From NCBI GenBank assembly GCA_964494475.1, contig CAZBRS010000010.1:41599-105598 (forward strand): 64,000 nt of DNA, written 5' to 3'. Positions 51,601 through 58,514 of the stretch are shown piece after piece. A program made the translations under genes and the position numbers. Every line of letters starts with the position of its first letter. Positions within the stretch are counted from its first letter, which is position 1. Source of the DNA: CAZBRS01 sp964494475 (GTDB taxonomy: Bacteria; Myxococcota_A; UBA9042; CAZBRS01). The notes under the pieces were generated by a model, which saw only the letters and a program-made list of their open reading frames with translations, was not told the DNA's origin and searched no databases.

Positions 51601-51754
51601 CGCCGTCTTCTTCGTAGCAGCAACCTTCGTAGGTGAGCCCATCGCACGTAGCGGCGACTTGCTCACCCTCGCTACATTGCGCGAACGCCGGCCGCGATCC
51701 ACCGATCGCGACCGCCAGCAGCGCCACGGCCGCCAGCAAGTGTGTGATCCTCAT
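48623..51754 (-). CDS. Cys-rich modular surface protein, MYXO-CTERM-type tail
   Basis: A 1043-aa exported protein: signal peptide MRITHLLAAVALLAVAIGGS cut near AFA-QC. The mature part is two interleaved Cys modules: type B (CDGLTYEGCC...WC...DCA...CGW...YYCG...DPSGAFP...C) about four times, and type A (CxGKxCGxDGCGGSCGxC) many times. A distinct CGCENC/ECQNECGQAC stretch (near 50640-50760) also recurs in the 58515 gene. The tail GGGGCSVTGASNPG, hydrophobic span, FRRR is the MYXO-CTERM pattern processed by myxosortase. Cys spacing suggests dense disulfides. Own promoter and terminator. No enzymatic domain seen. Confidence 0.9.
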   Translation of the reverse strand: MRITHLLAAVALLAVAIGGSRPAFAQCSEGEQVAATCDGLTYEGCCYEEDGVAWTKWCDNVAANGPVCALNCGASEAVCAWNEGGAFFGCAAEYAPPPDGVQESCCTADCDGKACGADDGCGGKCAGPTATCDLGQVCAPDGVCCEPQCTDKACGPDGCGGDCGDCGCGENCVAGACVFVMCEGRACGPDGCTDNPIACGACPEGQVCGGDFECCTPTCDGKVCGSDGCGGSCGACGCGEACVAGACVAESCMVGDTKLECGKDACGVDCGVCAEAGAVCVAGACCEPACDGKVCGADGCGGYCGVCAEGTYCLAGVCSVATDVGGCAISETPGCDGCGCEACVFEIDTYCQESAWDSVCVGECQNECGQACPCVPDCTEKACGDDGCGGSCGECTGEKEVCSFGACCVPDCTDKTCGDDGCGGSCGTCFGANPVCNEDSGQCMPDGCGEFSDVGCCNGTVLTVCSGNEVQSFDCTTDDPTAVCGWYPGDDWYMAGYYCGPEVDDEGNPLIDPTGDPSGEFPAACPTCVPSCVGKTCEMGDGCGGTCPCPADMLCLEGECVDCPESCYGKTCGSDGCAGSCGECTAPAICFEFDCCTPDCTDKTCGDDGCGGTCGACEFPDVCVADNCCTPQCTPGTCGYDDGCGNTCGCENGECVDGVCTDPCNGITYEGCCEGSTVKWCEEGAIQEVDCATNPQSPGPSCGWAGDAGYYWCGDTTEADPSGTFQYSCTDCDPVAFCAGKECGPDCAGGSCGTCAGGESCVNGQCGICTPSCLGVTCGDDGCGGSCGTCGADEVCHEYGVCVDPCLGVSYEGCCDANVVTYCEEGKLLTIDCAGNEDGGCGWSASGYYDCGTDGTGDPSGAFPLACTITPVPDCRGKECGDNGIGGTCGACADGAACGADFLCPDCTPMCTGKECGSDGCGGSCGACTAPETCDASGQCGGGCVADCAGKTCGDDGCGGSCGACSGTDTCQAGVCTAVQPEVIDDTTPVEDTTDTTDDDTSTPRDDDGGGGCSVTGASNPGAGFLMLGLLAVVAIFRRRLFA

Positions 51755-51793
51755 GCTTTGCCTCCCGACCTTCCGGTTTACGGTTCGGAAGCA

Positions 51794-51822
51794 GGTATAG
51801 GGAAAAGGGCCGCAGGTTTCAA
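51794..51822 (-). promoter_or_regulatory. Putative promoter of the 48623-51754 gene
   Basis: On the minus strand TTGAAA, 17-nt spacer, TATACC, then a 39-nt leader with GGGAGG before ATG 51754. Confidence 0.6.
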
Positions 51823-51846
51823 CGATAAAACGACATCGAAGCTTCG

Positions 51847-54800
51847 TCAGGCCGAGCGGCGTCGCGCCCACGCGAGGCCGAGCAGCGCCAGCGTCAGGAG
51901 CAGCGACCACGCCGCGTGGCCACCGGGGCCGCTCGCGAACGCGCACGACCCGCCCTCGCCCTGCTCCTCCGGCTCGTCGTCGGGGCCCACGCCATCGTCC
52001 GCACCGACGTCGAGCGTCGGCGCGTCGGGACCGACCGCGTCGGGCTCGTCGCCGTCGGGCTGGCCGGTCACGCAGGCGCCTTCGGCGTTGCACGCGTCAC
52101 CCTTGGGGCACTCGCCGCACGACGTGCCGCAGCCGTCGTCGCCGCACTCGCGCCCTGAACAAGCGGGCTCGCAGGGTCGCGGCTCGCAGGCCCCCTCGAC
52201 GCACACGTGGGCGTCGTCGCATCCGCAGTCGGCCGGGCACGAGGCGCAGGTCTCGTCGAGGCCGCAGCTGCCATCGCCGCACCAGGGCTGGTCGACGCAC
52301 GCGCCGTCGTCGCACGCCTGGTGCTCGCTGCACGCACCGCACGAACCGCCGCAGCCGTCGTCGCCGCACTCGCGTCCGTCGCACGCCTGCACGGTACACG
52401 CGCCCTCGACGCAAGCCTCGCCGCAGCCGCACGCTCCGCACGAACCGCCGCAGCCGTCGTCGCCGCACTCGCGGTCCGCGCACGCCGTGAACACACAGGC
52501 GGCCTCGACGCACGCCTGCCCACAGCCACAGCCGCAGTCGGCGGGGCACGCCGCGCAGCCCTCGTCGAGATCGCAGGTGCCGTCACCGCACCACGGCGCC
52601 TCCACGCACGCTCCATCGACGCACGCCTCGTGCTCGGCGCACGCGCCGCACGACCCCGCAGGATCGCACCCGTCGTCGCCGCACTCGCGCCCGGCGCAGC
52701 CCACGTACACGCATTCGCCCGCCGTACAGGCCTCGCCGCACGGGCAGTCGCAGTCGGCCTCGCACGTGTCGCACGCCTCGTCGCCGTTGCACACGCCGTC
52801 GCCGCAGTAAGGTTGCACGACGCACGCCCCCTCGAGGCAGGCCTCGTGCTCACCACAGGTGCCGCAGGTGCCACCACAGCCGTCGTCGCCGCACGCCTTC
52901 CCGGAGCAGGCCGTGAACACACATGCACCGCCTTCGCACGCCTGGCCGCAACCGCAGGCGCAGTCGGCCGCGCACGTCGCGCAGGTCTCGCCCGCGTCGC
53001 ACGCCGCGTCACCGCACCAGGGCACGTAGACGCACGCCCCTGCCAGGCACTCGTGGTGCTCGGAGCACGCCCCGCACGAACCGCCACAGCCATCGTCACC
53101 GCACGCGAGGTCGTCGCAGGCCGTGTAGACGCAAGATCCTCCTTCGCACGCCCGGCCGCAGCCGCAGGCGCAGTCGGCCGCGCACGAGGCGCAGGTCTCA
53201 CCCGCGTCGCAGGCCCCGTCGCCGCACCAGGGCTCATAGACGCACACCCCGGCCTCGCACGCGTGGTGCTCGGCGCAACTGCCGCACGAGCCGTCGCAGC
53301 CGTCGGAGCCGCAGGCCTTGCCGTCACACGCCGTGAACGCACACCCCCCCCCGACGCAAGCCTCACCGCACGCGCAGCCGCAGTCGGCCGCGCACGTCGC
53401 GCAGGTCTCGCCGGCGTCGCACGTCCCGTCACCGCACCACGGAACGTAGTCGCACACACCCTCGTGGCACGCGTGGTGGTCGGCGCAAGCTCCGCACGAG
53501 CCACCGCAGCCGTCGGGCCCGCACTCCTTTCCGTCGCACGCCGTGAACGTGCAGGCGCCTGCGACACACGCCTGGCCGCACGCGCAGCCGCAGTCGGCCG
53601 CGCACGCAGCGCAGTCCTCGGCCGGGTCACAGGTGCCGTCGCCGCACCACGGAACATAGTCGCACGCGCCCTTGCGGCACTCGAAGTGCTCGGCGCACTT
53701 GCCGCACGAGCCGCCGCAGCCGTCGTCGCCGCAGACCTTTCCGTCGCAGGCCGTGAAGGCGCACGCGCTCCCTTGGCAGATCTGGCCGCACCCGCACGCA
53801 CAGTCGGTGGGGCAGGCGCCGCAGTCTTCGCCCGCATCGCAGGCGCCGTCGCCGCACCAGGGCACGTAGGCGCAGGCGCCCTTCTGGCACGTGTGGTGGT
53901 CCGGGCAGGTTCCGCACGAGCCGCCGCACCCGTCGGGCCCGCACGCCAGGCCGTCGCACGCGGTGAACACGCAGGCGTCGTGGTCGCACACGCGACCGCA
54001 CCCGCAGCCGCAGTCGGCGGCGCAGGTCGAGCACGTCTCGGCGCCGTTGCAGACGGCGTCGCCGCACCAGGGCACGTAGACGCACGCGCCCTGCTCGCAG
54101 GCGTAGTGATCGGCGCACGCGCCGCACGAGCCGCCGCAGCCGTCGCTGCCGCAGGCCTTGCCGTCGCAGGCCTCGAACGTGCAGGCCCCGGCCACGCACG
54201 CCTCGCCGCAGTCGCACGCGCAGTCGGCCGGGCAGTCGGCGCAGTCCTCGGCAGCGTCGCACGCGCCGTCGCCGCACCACGCCACGTACAGGCACTGCCC
54301 CATTTCACACACGTGGTGAGCGCCGCAGGTACCGCACGAGCCACCGCAGCCGTCGCTGCCGCACTCGCGGTCGTCGCACGCTCGGTAGACGCACACGCCA
54401 AGGGAGCAGACCTCGCCACAATCACAGGCACAGTCCGCCCAGCACGTGTCGCACGCCTCGAGCCCATTGCACGCGCCGTCGCCGCACGCGGCGTCGGCGA
54501 CGCACAGGCCGTCCTGGCACGACGAGCCCGAAGCGCAGTTTCCGCACGAGCCGCCGCAGCCGTCGGGCCCGCAGACCTTGCCCTCGCAGGCCGTGCGTAC
54601 GCAGACGCCCACCAGGCAGCCCTCGCCGCACGCGCAGCCGCAGTCGGCGGGGCACGACGCGCACGACTCACCCGGGTCGCACGTGTCGTCGCCGCACCAG
54701 GGCACGTAGACGCACGCGCCCGCGTCGCAGGCGTGGTGGTCGGGACAGGTTCCGCACGAGCCGCCGCAGCCGTCGGGCCCGCACGACGAACCGTCGCAGT

Positions 54801-57800
54801 CCGGCACGCAGGGCACCGGACACTCGCGCGGGAAGGCGCCGGTCGGCTCGACCTCCTCGGACGGGGCGCACCAATAGAACGCGGAGCCCGCGTTCCAGCC
54901 GCAGAGCGCGCCCTCGGCGCCTCCGCTGGTGGCGCAGTCGAACTCCTGCACGCCGTTCACGTCGCACCAGCGCACCACCGGCCCGTTGCAGCACCCTTCG
55001 TAGGTCAGGCCGTCGCAGCGGTTCACGCACTGGCCCCCGGTGCACTGCTCGTCGGGCCCGCAGGCGCCGCACGCCCCGCCGCACCCGTCGTCACCGCACG
55101 CCTTGCCGACGCAGTCGGGCGTGCACGCCACGCAAGCGCCCCCCTCGCAGACGGCGCCCGCCGGGCAGCCGCAGGGCTGGCCGCAGCCGTCGTCGGCGTC
55201 ACACGCCTTGCCGCCGCACGTGGGCACGCACCCACCCGGACACGCCCACGGGAAGAGCCCGTCGGGGTGAGGCGCGTTCGTGTCGACACACCAGAAGTAG
55301 CCGAGGCTGTCGCTCCAGCCGCACTTCGAGCCCACCGGGTTGACCGTGGTCGCGCAGTCGCGCTCGGACACGACGCCGCCCGAGCACCACGTGACCACCG
55401 AGCCGTCGCAGCAACCCTCGAAGGTGATACCGCCGCACGGGTCGACGCACTGCCCCGCCTGGCACGCGAGGCCGGCGCCACATTCGCCGCACGAGCCCAG
55501 GCAGCCGTCGTCGCCGCACACCTTGCCGACGCAGGCGGGGGTACAGGCCTCGCACGCGCCGTCGCGGCAGATCTGACCGTCGCCGCACGCCCCGCACGTA
55601 CCAAAGCAGCCGTCGGCGCCACAGGCCTTGCCCGCGCACTCGGGCACGCACCCCGGGCAGGCCGGCGCGAAGGCACCCGAGGGATCGGCCACGGCGGCCG
55701 ACCCGCACCAGTAGTAACCCGCGCTCGCGAGCCAGGTGCAGAGCGGCCCGGCGCTGCTGGTCGCGCACGAGACCTCGTAGCGCTGCCCATTCTCGCACCA
55801 GCGCACCGTGTCGTGCTCGCAGCACCCTTCGTAGGTGAGGCCGTCGCAGGTGTCGCACTGGCCCGCCACGCACGCCTGTCCGTCGGCGCATTCGCCGCAC
55901 GAGCCGCCGCAGCCGTCGGGCCCGCACACCTTGCCGCCGCAGGCCGGCACGCACCCGCCGCTGCAGTCCTGAGGGAAAACTCCCGAAGGATCGGGGTCGC
56001 CGACCGTGTCGCACCAGTAGAACCCGTTGGTGGCCTCCCAACCGCAGAGCGGACCCGGCACGGTCGACGACGTCGCGCAGTCGACCTGCTGCAGCGCCCC
56101 GTTCTCGCACCAGCGCACCACGGCGCCCTCGCAGCACCCTTCGTACGTGAGGCCGGCGCACGCGTCGAGGCAGGCCCCGTCGACGCACGAGAACCCCGTC
56201 GCGCACGCACCGCACGAGCCGCCGCAGCCGTCGGGCCCGCACGCCTTGCCGGCGCAGGCGGGCACGCACGCCACGCAGGCCCCGGCCTCGCACAGGAAGC
56301 CGGCCGCGCAGCCGCACGCCTGGCCGCAGCCGTCGTCGGCGTCGCACGCCCTGCCCGCGCAATCGGGCACGCACCCGCCCGGACACGCCCAGGGGAAGGC
56401 CCCCGAGGGATCGGTCCCGTTGTCGACTCCGCACCAGTAGTAGCCCTGCTCTGCGTTCCAGCCGCACTTCGGGCCCGCCGCGCTCTGCAGGGTGGCGCAG
56501 TCGACGGTCTGGGTGCCGTTCGCGTCGCACCACGACACCTTGGCGCCATCACAGCAGCCCTCGTAGCTGAGCCCGCCGCACAGGTTCACGCACTGACCGG
56601 ACTCGCACGCCTCGTCGAGACCGCACGCCCCGCACGAGCCACCGCAGCCGTCGGGCCCGCACGCCTTGCCGGCGCAGGCGGGCACGCACGCCACGCAGGC
56701 CCCGGCCTCGCAGAGGAAGCCGTTGGCGCAACCGCACGCCCGGCCGCAGCCGTCGTCGGCGTCGCACGCCTTGCCCGCGCAGTCGGGGACGCAGGCGCCC
56801 GAGCACGCCCAGGGGAACGCGCCCGTCGGGTCGGCGGCGCCGGTCGTGTCGCACCAGTAGTACCCCGCCGAGGCCACCCAACCGCACTTGGGCGTGGAGG
56901 GCTGGGCCGTGGCGCAGTCCACGCTTTGCAGGGCCCCGTTCTCGCACCAGCGAACGGTCGCGCCGTCGCAGCACCCCTCGTAGGTGACGCCGTCGCAGGT
57001 GTCGACCACGGCACCGCACGTGCCCGCGAGCACGCACAGCCACTGGGGCCCCACGCACGAGGTGTCCGAGGCGCAGGCCCCCGTGTAGCCGCCCTCGGGC
57101 GCCACGCAGGAGCCGCTGGTCGCGTCGCAGGAGCCGTTCGCGATCCAGCGCGCCAGGGGCAGGTCCGGCAGCGTGCGCGTGATGCAGTGGACCGCGCCGC
57201 TCAGCGTCGAGATCTCGTCGGAGAGGATGCCCACGTGGTTCCAGCTGGGCATGGCGAGGCTCCACACCGCCGCGGCGTCGGCCTGCAGATCCTGGTCGGC
57301 GGTGTAGACCGGCCACAGGTTGGTGCCGTTGAAGAGCGTCGAGTTCAGGTAGGTGCGGGGGATCGTGCCCCACGCGCCGCTGTAGGCGTTGGGGTGCGGC
57401 ATGCGCAGCACGGTCATGGCCGTACCCGCGGGCAGCGCCAGCCCCTTCAGCAGCGTGTCGTTGTCGTTCATGTCGGCCCGCGCCTGGGGGTCCTGGGCGT
57501 CGGTGAAGGCGCCGAGCACCGCGCGCGCCGGCGTGACGAGCTTGAAGAACATGTCGATGTGGCCGGTGCCGTCGGTGGCGAGGTCCTTCAGCACCACGAG
57601 GCGGTCGCAGCCGGCATACTGCTTGTAGTGCGTGCGCAGGTCGGCCTCGGCCACGCCGGCGTTCTGCAGGCCGCGCTCGGAGGTGTAGCACGTGCCCATC
57701 CCGTCGGCCTGGAAGTTGCCGCCCTCGTAGTTGACGGGCATGCGGTACACGCTGGCGCCCCAGCGCTCCCCCAGCTCGCTCGGCACGGCGTCGTCGAGGT

Positions 57801-58395
57801 AGCGCGACCAGTAGTACTGCCAGTCGAGGAACGCCACGGTGCCCAGGTCGTTCACGAGGGGCAGCGGTCCGAAGTCGATGGTCCAGAACGCGTCGAGGGG
57901 GATGAGCTCGAAGCGCACCGCCCGGCCGTCGCCGATCTGGTCGGCGGGGACCCCGGCAGCGACCAGGCGCGCGGTGACGTCGGCGCGCGCGGCCGCGGTG
58001 TCGTGCAGCACGATGACCGTGCCGTGCGGGTACGCGGCCTGGATGGTGTCGACGACCGTCTGCCCCACCGCGACGTCACCCACCAGCGACGTGGTATAGG
58101 CGAGGAGCAGGCTCGACATGGGCTCCCATTCGCGCAGGGCGCGGAAGGCGCCGACGGGGGGCACGGTGGTCTCGTACCAGCCCGGGTGCGCGGCCCGGTA
58201 GTCGCCCGCGGCGTCGGCCTTGCCCGGCACCCGCAGCTCGTGGGGCAGCGGGAAGGCCGGCAGCAGCTTGCGGTAGTCGGGCACGCTCGCGCCCCCGACG
58301 GCGCCGACCGGCGTCACGGCCTCGCGGCCGCAGGCGGCCAGTGCGATCAGCAGCAACGGGAGCAGCATGACGAGCACGTGTCGAGTCGAGCGCAT
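51847..58395 (-). CDS. Giant surface protein: agmatine/peptidyl-arginine deiminase domain + Cys-rich modules + MYXO-CTERM-type tail
   Basis: A 2182-aa protein. The N-terminus has a lipobox (LIALAAC, Cys22). Residues about 60-420 form a PAD_porph/agmatine-deiminase domain with every catalytic position: Asp174 in TIDFGP, Glu224 in NYEGGNFQADG, His279/Asp281 in GTGHIDMFF, and nucleophile Cys404 in VHCITRTLP. It would hydrolyse a guanidino group (agmatine or peptidyl-arginine) to ureido plus ammonia. Then come six type B modules (about 465-1180), twelve type C modules (about 1233-2105), an acidic linker, and a tail GGSCAFASGPGG, hydrophobic span, ARRR as in MYXO-CTERM proteins. The enzyme is thus probably displayed on a long disulfide-rich stalk at the cell surface. 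Shine-Dalgarno GGAGG. The combined lipobox and C-terminal sorting signal is unusual. Confidence 0.92.
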   Translation of the reverse strand: MRSTRHVLVMLLPLLLIALAACGREAVTPVGAVGGASVPDYRKLLPAFPLPHELRVPGKADAAGDYRAAHPGWYETTVPPVGAFRALREWEPMSSLLLAYTTSLVGDVAVGQTVVDTIQAAYPHGTVIVLHDTAAARADVTARLVAAGVPADQIGDGRAVRFELIPLDAFWTIDFGPLPLVNDLGTVAFLDWQYYWSRYLDDAVPSELGERWGASVYRMPVNYEGGNFQADGMGTCYTSERGLQNAGVAEADLRTHYKQYAGCDRLVVLKDLATDGTGHIDMFFKLVTPARAVLGAFTDAQDPQARADMNDNDTLLKGLALPAGTAMTVLRMPHPNAYSGAWGTIPRTYLNSTLFNGTNLWPVYTADQDLQADAAAVWSLAMPSWNHVGILSDEISTLSGAVHCITRTLPDLPLARWIANGSCDATSGSCVAPEGGYTGACASDTSCVGPQWLCVLAGTCGAVVDTCDGVTYEGCCDGATVRWCENGALQSVDCATAQPSTPKCGWVASAGYYWCDTTGAADPTGAFPWACSGACVPDCAGKACDADDGCGRACGCANGFLCEAGACVACVPACAGKACGPDGCGGSCGACGLDEACESGQCVNLCGGLSYEGCCDGAKVSWCDANGTQTVDCATLQSAAGPKCGWNAEQGYYWCGVDNGTDPSGAFPWACPGGCVPDCAGRACDADDGCGQACGCAAGFLCEAGACVACVPACAGKACGPDGCGGSCGACATGFSCVDGACLDACAGLTYEGCCEGAVVRWCENGALQQVDCATSSTVPGPLCGWEATNGFYWCDTVGDPDPSGVFPQDCSGGCVPACGGKVCGPDGCGGSCGECADGQACVAGQCDTCDGLTYEGCCEHDTVRWCENGQRYEVSCATSSAGPLCTWLASAGYYWCGSAAVADPSGAFAPACPGCVPECAGKACGADGCFGTCGACGDGQICRDGACEACTPACVGKVCGDDGCLGSCGECGAGLACQAGQCVDPCGGITFEGCCDGSVVTWCSGGVVSERDCATTVNPVGSKCGWSDSLGYFWCVDTNAPHPDGLFPWACPGGCVPTCGGKACDADDGCGQPCGCPAGAVCEGGACVACTPDCVGKACGDDGCGGACGACGPDEQCTGGQCVNRCDGLTYEGCCNGPVVRWCDVNGVQEFDCATSGGAEGALCGWNAGSAFYWCAPSEEVEPTGAFPRECPVPCVPDCDGSSCGPDGCGGSCGTCPDHHACDAGACVYVPWCGDDTCDPGESCASCPADCGCACGEGCLVGVCVRTACEGKVCGPDGCGGSCGNCASGSSCQDGLCVADAACGDGACNGLEACDTCWADCACDCGEVCSLGVCVYRACDDRECGSDGCGGSCGTCGAHHVCEMGQCLYVAWCGDGACDAAEDCADCPADCACDCGEACVAGACTFEACDGKACGSDGCGGSCGACADHYACEQGACVYVPWCGDAVCNGAETCSTCAADCGCGCGRVCDHDACVFTACDGLACGPDGCGGSCGTCPDHHTCQKGACAYVPWCGDGACDAGEDCGACPTDCACGCGQICQGSACAFTACDGKVCGDDGCGGSCGKCAEHFECRKGACDYVPWCGDGTCDPAEDCAACAADCGCACGQACVAGACTFTACDGKECGPDGCGGSCGACADHHACHEGVCDYVPWCGDGTCDAGETCATCAADCGCACGEACVGGGCAFTACDGKACGSDGCDGSCGSCAEHHACEAGVCVYEPWCGDGACDAGETCASCAADCACGCGRACEGGSCVYTACDDLACGDDGCGGSCGACSEHHECLAGACVYVPWCGDAACDAGETCATCAADCACGCGQACEGGACVFTACSGKACGDDGCGGTCGTCGEHEACLEGACVVQPYCGDGVCNGDEACDTCEADCDCPCGEACTAGECVYVGCAGRECGDDGCDPAGSCGACAEHEACVDGACVEAPWCGDGTCDLDEGCAACPADCGCGCGQACVEAACVFTACADRECGDDGCGGSCGACGCGEACVEGACTVQACDGRECGDDGCGGSCGACSEHQACDDGACVDQPWCGDGSCGLDETCASCPADCGCDDAHVCVEGACEPRPCEPACSGRECGDDGCGTSCGECPKGDACNAEGACVTGQPDGDEPDAVGPDAPTLDVGADDGVGPDDEPEEQGEGGSCAFASGPGGHAAWSLLLTLALLGLAWARRRSA
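52070..54699 (-). repeat. Twelve tandem type C modules, 210-bp period
   Basis: Unit starts (W/Y/A-CGDG) at 54699, 54489, 54279, 54069, 53859, 53649, 53439, 53229, 53019, 52809, 52593 and 52284: nine intervals of exactly 210 bp, then 216 and 309. Each 70-aa unit has the form CGDGxCDxxExCxxCxxDCxCxC...C...CxGxxCGxDGCGGSCGxC...C. The eleventh has an extra type A insert. Confidence 0.9.
54800..57010 (-). repeat. Six tandem type B modules, about 420-bp period
   Basis: TYEGCC/TFEGCC cores at about 56971, 56555, 56135, 55822, 55412 and 54992. Five units are 410-420 bp and one about 315 bp. Each contains CCxxxxVxWC, a (V/R)DCA block, CGWxxxxGYYWC and DPSGAFPxxC, followed by one or two type A units. 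Confidence 0.85.
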
Positions 58396-58424
58396 GGGAG
58401 CCTCCGCGTGGGACGAGCGGAGGC

Positions 58425-58453
58425 AACGTACCCGGAGAACCGGGGCGGTTCAA
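58425..58453 (-). promoter_or_regulatory. Putative promoter of the giant gene
   Basis: On the minus strand TTGAAC, 17-nt spacer, TACGTT, leader about 23 nt with GGAGG before ATG 58395. Confidence 0.48.
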
Positions 58454-58480
58454 GGTCCGTTTTCGGGCAGTTGGGAGAGA

Positions 58481-58498
58481 GGGCCCGGAGCCGGGCCC
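58481..58498 (-). terminator. GC-rich inverted repeat after the 58515 gene
   Basis: GGGCCCGG-AG-CCGGGCCC, 8-bp arms with a 2-nt centre, 17 nt after the stop codon; followed on the minus strand by TCTCTCCC. No long T-run, so a Rho-independent role is only possible. Confidence 0.4.
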
Positions 58499-58514
58499 GA
58501 GACCGGAGGAACGG

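Noticed and set aside
51837..51846. CGAAGCTTCG palindrome as a transcription factor site
   Set aside because: Only 10 bp, touches the stop region of the giant gene, and no second copy was noted.
48566..52810. 1414-codon plus-strand open frame over the 48623 gene
   Set aside because: Same antisense effect of GC-rich codons and biased third positions; no start context or homology.
51847..58395. CRISPR array because of strong regular repeats
   Set aside because: The 210-bp and 420-bp repeats are in-frame protein modules of a long gene, not 25-40 bp repeats with unique spacers.
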